Origin: Desulfuromonadales bacterium C00003068
GTDB taxonomy: Bacteria > Desulfobacterota > Desulfuromonadia > Desulfuromonadales > Desulfuromonadaceae
Length of the DNA: 8,929 bases
Direction of reading: 5' to 3'
Assembly: GCA_001751155.1 (NCBI GenBank)
Contig: MAXR01000166.1
Span: 1-8,929, forward strand
A program made the position numbers and the translations under genes. Position 1 is the first letter of the stretch. Each line of letters begins with the position of its first letter. Shown here one piece after another: positions 5,901 to 8,929 of this stretch. A model generated the notes under the pieces. It was not told the origin of the DNA, did not search any database, and saw only the letters and a program-made list of their open reading frames with translations.

Positions 5901-8246
5901 ATGACTCAAGCTTTAGAAAATATTCCTGAAGTAAATGAGGGAGCAGGGGCAATCCCTCTGCTCCCTTTGCGTGATATTGTAATTTTCCCAGAAATGGTCA
6001 CCCCGTTGTTCGTTGGACGTCCTCGATCAATTAAAGCATTGGAAGAGGCGATGGAGGGGGGGCGGCATATCTTTCTTGTTGCTCAAAATGATTCCGATAT
6101 TGATGAACCTGTCAAAGATGATCTTTATTCCGTCGGTACTATTGCAAAAATTTCTCAGCTGTTGAAGCTTCCAGATGGAACTGTCAAGCTCCTTGTTGAG
6201 GGTGTTAGTCGTGCCATAGTGGATCGCCTTATCGAACAAGATGATTTTACTCTCGTCACTTATGATGAGATTGAAGATATACAGGTTGGTTCACTTGAAG
6301 CGGAAGCGCTTGTGCGAAGTGTGCGGACATTATTTGAAGCCTATGTGAACTTTAGTCGTAAAATACCATCTGAAGTTGTTGCAGCTGTTGAAAATGTCAC
6401 TCTTCCTGGTGTGTTAGCAGATACCATCGCTGCACATTTGAGTTTGCGTGTTGATGAAAAACAGGAACTTCTTGAACTTGTCGATGTGAATTCTCGGCTT
6501 GAATTGCTCATGGAGTTGATGGAACGCGAAATCGAAATTCTTAAAATCGAGCGTAAGATACGCAAACGAGTTAAGAACCAGATGGAGCGTACGCAAAAAG
6601 AGTACTATTTGAATGAGCAAATGCGGGCTATTCAAAAAGAACTTGGTGATAAGGATGAATTCAAACAAGAGATAAAAGAACTCGAAGAACTTATTTCAAA
6701 GCGCAAGATGTCGCAAGAAGCGACGGAAAAAGCAACTTCAGAGTTGAAAAAGCTCAAGATGATGTCGCCAATGTCTGCGGAAGCAACCGTTGTGCGTAAT
6801 TATATTGACTGGCTAGTAAGTTTGCCATGGCAAAAATCAACTCGTGATAGTGCTAATCTTGACCGTTCCGAATCTGTGCTCAACAAGGATCATTATGGCT
6901 TAGAAAAGGTTAAAGAGAGGATTCTTGAGCATCTTGCTGTTCAGGCCTTAGTTAAAAAAGTCAAAGGGCCGATTTTGTGTCTCGTTGGGCCCCCTGGTGT
7001 TGGTAAAACCTCGCTAGGCCAGTCGATTGCTAAAGCGATTAATCGAAAATTTGTACGAATTTCGCTTGGTGGTGTACGTGATGAGGCTGAAATTCGTGGT
7101 CATCGTCGCACCTATATCGGTGCTATGCCGGGCAAGATTATTCAGGGTATAAAAAAAGCTGGGGTGCGTAATCCGGTCTTTCTTTTAGATGAAATTGACA
7201 AAATGGCGACCGATTTTCGTGGAGATCCATCGGCTGCTTTACTTGAAGTTCTTGATCCCGAACAAAATGTGACATTTGGTGACCATTTTCTCGATTTAGA
7301 TTACGATCTTTCACATGTGATGTTTATTACCACTGCCAATTCTCTACAGGGAATTCCCGCTCCACTATTAGATCGGATGGAGATTGTTCAGCTCGATGGC
7401 TATTCTGAAGATGAAAAAACACATATAGCCCGTGGACATTTAATTACGAAGCAATTGAAAGAGCACGGTCTAGAAGAGAAATACGTCTCTTTTTCACCTG
7501 CTGCTCTTACTGAAGTTATTCGACGTTACACCAGAGAGTCCGGTGTACGTGATTTGGAGCGGCGTATTGCCGCGATTTGCCGTAAAATTGCGCGACAGTT
7601 GGTGAATTCTGGGGCAAAAAATAAAAAGTGGAATGTTGGTGTCAGTCAAATTTATAATTATTTAGGGGTTGCTCCTTATAGTTATGGTGTTAAAGACCAG
7701 AATCCACGCTGTGGTGTTTCAACTGGTTTGGCATGGACTTCAGCGGGTGGTGAGATCCTGATGATTGAGGTTCTTAAGTTAGCTGGACAGGGTAAATTGA
7801 CCGTCACTGGTAAGCTGGGTGAGGTGATGCAGGAGTCAGCTCAGGCTGCATTTGCATATGTTCGCTCGCGCTGGAATGAGTTGGGCCTAGAGGCTGATTT
7901 TTACCGTACAGTAGACATCCATATCCATGTTCCAGAGGGTGCTATCCCGAAGGATGGCCCTTCGGCGGGGATTACCATTGCGACGGCTTTAGCGTCTGCT
8001 TTAACGGGTCGTCTTGTCGATTGTAATTTAGGCATGACGGGTGAGATCAACTTACGTGGTGAAGTATTGCCGATTGGCGGCCTTAAGGAGAAGATCTTGG
8101 CTTCTCGCCGTGCTGGCCTTGAGCGCATATTGATACCTGCTGAAAATAAACGACACCTTAGTGAAATATCACCCGCGATCCAAAAAGGGTTAGATATTAT
8201 TTGTGTTCAACATATGGATGAGGTTTTGGCACAGGCTTTGCTTTAA
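5901..8246 (+). CDS. lon: Lon ATP-dependent serine protease, LonA type
   Basis: A 781-residue LonA (E. coli 784), a soluble hexamer that degrades misfolded and short-lived regulatory proteins. Domains in order: N-terminal substrate-binding LAN domain (about 15-210), helical coiled-coil region (about 210-290, with [13 protein letters not shown]), AAA+ module and C-terminal protease. Walker A is GPPGVGKT (363-370) and Walker B is VFLLDEIDK (426-434). YIGAMPG is the pore loop. The catalytic dyad is Ser688 in DGPSAG and Lys731 in GGLKEK, 43 residues apart as in E. coli. The start lies 11 nt after the clpX stop with a weak AAGG upstream, which suggests co-transcription with clpX. No heat-shock promoter is evident in that small gap. 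A run of seven G (6056-6062) falls in codons 52-54. No strong terminator follows the gene. Confidence 0.98.
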   Translation: MTQALENIPEVNEGAGAIPLLPLRDIVIFPEMVTPLFVGRPRSIKALEEAMEGGRHIFLVAQNDSDIDEPVKDDLYSVGTIAKISQLLKLPDGTVKLLVEGVSRAIVDRLIEQDDFTLVTYDEIEDIQVGSLEAEALVRSVRTLFEAYVNFSRKIPSEVVAAVENVTLPGVLADTIAAHLSLRVDEKQELLELVDVNSRLELLMELMEREIEILKIERKIRKRVKNQMERTQKEYYLNEQMRAIQKELGDKDEFKQEIKELEELISKRKMSQEATEKATSELKKLKMMSPMSAEATVVRNYIDWLVSLPWQKSTRDSANLDRSESVLNKDHYGLEKVKERILEHLAVQALVKKVKGPILCLVGPPGVGKTSLGQSIAKAINRKFVRISLGGVRDEAEIRGHRRTYIGAMPGKIIQGIKKAGVRNPVFLLDEIDKMATDFRGDPSAALLEVLDPEQNVTFGDHFLDLDYDLSHVMFITTANSLQGIPAPLLDRMEIVQLDGYSEDEKTHIARGHLITKQLKEHGLEEKYVSFSPAALTEVIRRYTRESGVRDLERRIAAICRKIARQLVNSGAKNKKWNVGVSQIYNYLGVAPYSYGVKDQNPRCGVSTGLAWTSAGGEILMIEVLKLAGQGKLTVTGKLGEVMQESAQAAFAYVRSRWNELGLEADFYRTVDIHIHVPEGAIPKDGPSAGITIATALASALTGRLVDCNLGMTGEINLRGEVLPIGGLKEKILASRRAGLERILIPAENKRHLSEISPAIQKGLDIICVQHMDEVLAQALL

Positions 8247-8265
8247 AACTTCTGTTTGCTTCACG

Positions 8266-8303
8266 TTGTGTCGCACAAATATAAATCACACAATGTTCTG
8301 TGT
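8266..8303. repeat. Short palindromes in the lon-hup intergenic region
   Basis: TTGTG-TCG-CACAA (8266-8278) is followed by ACACA-ATGTTC-TGTGT (8288-8303). The TTGTGT of the first can also pair with the ACACAA of the second, so alternative folds exist. No T tract follows, so they are poor intrinsic terminators. They lie 17-54 bp before the hup -35 box and could be regulator binding sites. The 153-bp gap otherwise holds only the hup promoter and leader. Confidence 0.4.
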
Positions 8304-8319
8304 AACTTACGTTTAGCAC

Positions 8320-8348
8320 TTGTACTCATCATTTAACTTTGCTATAAC
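8320..8348 (+). promoter_or_regulatory. Sigma-70-type promoter of the HU gene
   Basis: TTGTAC (8320-8325), 17-bp spacer, TATAAC (8343-8348, 5 of 6 to consensus), then a GC-rich stretch TGGCGCG up to a predicted start near 8355. A GC-rich discriminator is typical of growth-rate or ppGpp-controlled promoters, which would suit a gene for an abundant nucleoid protein. Confidence 0.6.
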
Positions 8349-8352
8349 TGGC

Positions 8353-8369
8353 GCGTCTTCAAAAGACGC
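8353..8369 (+). promoter_or_regulatory. Hairpin at the 5' end of the HU mRNA
   Basis: A perfect 7-bp stem, GCGTCTT/AAGACGC, with loop CAA, followed by AAAAACTT. It coincides with the predicted transcription start and lies about 20 nt before the ribosome binding site. The likely role is a 5'-terminal stem that slows decay of the message. Confidence 0.45.
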
Positions 8370-8387
8370 AAAAACTTATCGAATAAT

Positions 8388-8393
8388 TGGAGG
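8388..8393 (+). promoter_or_regulatory. Ribosome binding site of the HU gene
   Basis: TGGAGG is followed by 6 nt and then GTG at 8400. It fixes the non-ATG start, which gives the expected 90-residue HU protein. Confidence 0.85.
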
Positions 8394-8399
8394 TTTGAC

Positions 8400-8672
8400 G
8401 TGACGAAAACTGAACTGGTAAATGCTATTGCAGAGAAGTCCGAATTGAGCAAGTCTGATTCAGAGAAAGCTTTAAAAGCTTTTGTAGATACGGTCACAGA
8501 AGTTCTGCAACAAGGTGACAAGATTGCTATGGTTGGTTTTGGTACTTTCAGTGTTGGTGATCGTGCTGCACGTGTTGGTAAGAATCCTCAAACTGGTGCA
8601 GCAATTGATATCCCTGCTGCTAAGGTTCCTAAATTTAAGGCTGGTAAGGCTTTGAAGGATAGCGTCAATTAA
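8400..8672 (+). CDS. hup: HU-family nucleoid-associated DNA-binding protein
   Basis: A 90-residue HU/IHF-family protein that dimerises, bends DNA without strict sequence preference and compacts the nucleoid. It has the N-terminal MTKTELVNAIAE helix, the core GFGTFSVGDRAARVG (46-60) and the beta arm with N62-P63, whose proline intercalates into DNA. The C-terminal KFKAGKALKDSVN is typical of HU rather than IHF. Translation begins at a GTG with a good ribosome binding site. Position after lon matches hupB of enterobacteria, but here it has its own promoter and a 5' hairpin. No intrinsic terminator with a T run is seen after it, so some transcripts may continue into the tRNAs downstream. Confidence 0.97.
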   Translation: MTKTELVNAIAEKSELSKSDSEKALKAFVDTVTEVLQQGDKIAMVGFGTFSVGDRAARVGKNPQTGAAIDIPAAKVPKFKAGKALKDSVN

Positions 8673-8707
8673 ATTGTAAAAAAGCGCTGTTAGATGTGAA
8701 TTAACCC

Positions 8708-8736
8708 TTTACATCGTCAGGTTGTTCTGTTATCTT
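8708..8736 (+). promoter_or_regulatory. Stable-RNA-type promoter of the Asp-Val tRNA pair
   Basis: TTTACA (8708-8713, 5 of 6), 17-bp spacer, TATCTT (8731-8736, 4 of 6), then the GC-rich TCAGCGCG before a predicted start near 8743, 12 nt ahead of tRNA-Asp. The GC-rich discriminator is typical of tRNA and rRNA promoters under stringent control. Confidence 0.6.
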
Positions 8737-8754
8737 TCAGCGCGTTGATCGAGT

Positions 8755-8831
8755 GGGGCTGTAGTAGAGTTGGTTACAACATCGGCCTGTCACGCCGGAG
8801 GTCGCGGGTTCGAGTCCCGTCAGCCCCGCCA
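8755..8831 (+). tRNA. tRNA-Asp(GTC), with an A-A mismatch in the D-stem
   Basis: 77-nt cloverleaf. The acceptor GGGGCTG pairs perfectly with CAGCCCC, with discriminator G and an encoded CCA. The anticodon stem TCGGC/GCCGG encloses loop CTGTCAC with anticodon GTC at 8789-8791. The T-arm is standard. In the D-stem, GTAG (8764-8767) faces CAAC (8777-8780), giving an A12-A23 mismatch and a G13-C22 pair. The aspartate identity bases G10, G34-U35-C36 and G73 are present, so it should still be charged. Confidence 0.95.
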
Positions 8832-8849
8832 TTTGATCACAGTAAATAT

Positions 8850-8925
8850 GGGCGAATAGCTCAGCTGGGAGAGCATCGGTCTTACACACCGAGGGTCACA
8901 GGTTCGAGCCCTGTTTCGCCCACCA
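8850..8925 (+). tRNA. tRNA-Val(TAC)
   Basis: 76-nt cloverleaf. The acceptor GGGCGAA pairs with TTCGCCC, with discriminator A and an encoded CCA ending at 8925. The anticodon stem TCGGT/ACCGA encloses anticodon TAC at 8883-8885, and the D-arm is regular. It lies 18 nt after tRNA-Asp and is probably in the same transcript. The window ends 4 nt later, so whether more tRNAs follow is not known. Confidence 0.97.
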
Positions 8926-8929
8926 AACA

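Noticed and set aside
6027..6668. Minus-strand open frames of 70-84 codons inside lon
   Set aside because: They are shadows of the well-supported lon reading frame, with no ribosome binding sites or recognisable protein features.

Overview
This is a housekeeping stretch of a Gram-negative bacterial chromosome. It has no phage, transposon, CRISPR or defence genes. The gene order (tRNA-Pro, Arg, His, Leu, then tig-clpP-clpX-lon, then an HU gene) and the proteins point to Proteobacteria in the broad sense. From memory, the tRNA cluster directly before tig fits a former 'deltaproteobacterium' (Desulfuromonadales or Desulfobulbales type, now Desulfobacterota) better than an enterobacterium, and the base composition is moderately AT-rich. 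The lineage is an inference of moderate to low confidence; the gene identities are much firmer.

Layout. Bases 1-641 hold the C-terminal part of an RlmI/RlmK-type SAM-dependent methyltransferase. It converges on a minus-strand cytosolic cyclophilin (ppiB, 744-1256), with one strong stem-loop between them that can terminate both. A divergent 245-bp gap follows. It holds a near-consensus promoter and a structured leader for a small unrecognised membrane protein with a SHOCT-like C-terminal motif (1502-2032). Next come tRNA-Pro(TGG), tRNA-Arg(TCT), tRNA-His(GTG) and tRNA-Leu(TAG) (2135-2601), closed by an intrinsic terminator (2609-2636).

The core is a tightly packed operon: trigger factor (tig), ClpP peptidase, ClpX unfoldase and Lon protease, with gaps of only 3, 14 and 11 bp. 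Its products cover a protein's life from the ribosome to destruction: trigger factor receives nascent chains, ClpXP degrades tagged or regulatory substrates, and Lon removes misfolded proteins. After a 153-bp gap with small palindromes and its own good promoter comes the DNA-binding protein HU (8400-8672, GTG start). tRNA-Asp(GTC) and tRNA-Val(TAC) end the window; a stable-RNA-type promoter precedes them.

I found no convincing new multi-gene system. The points most worth a second look are the structured leader and unknown membrane/SHOCT protein at 1425-2032, an A-A mismatch in the D-stem of tRNA-Asp, the palindromes and 5'-end hairpin before the HU gene, and a seven-G run early in lon.
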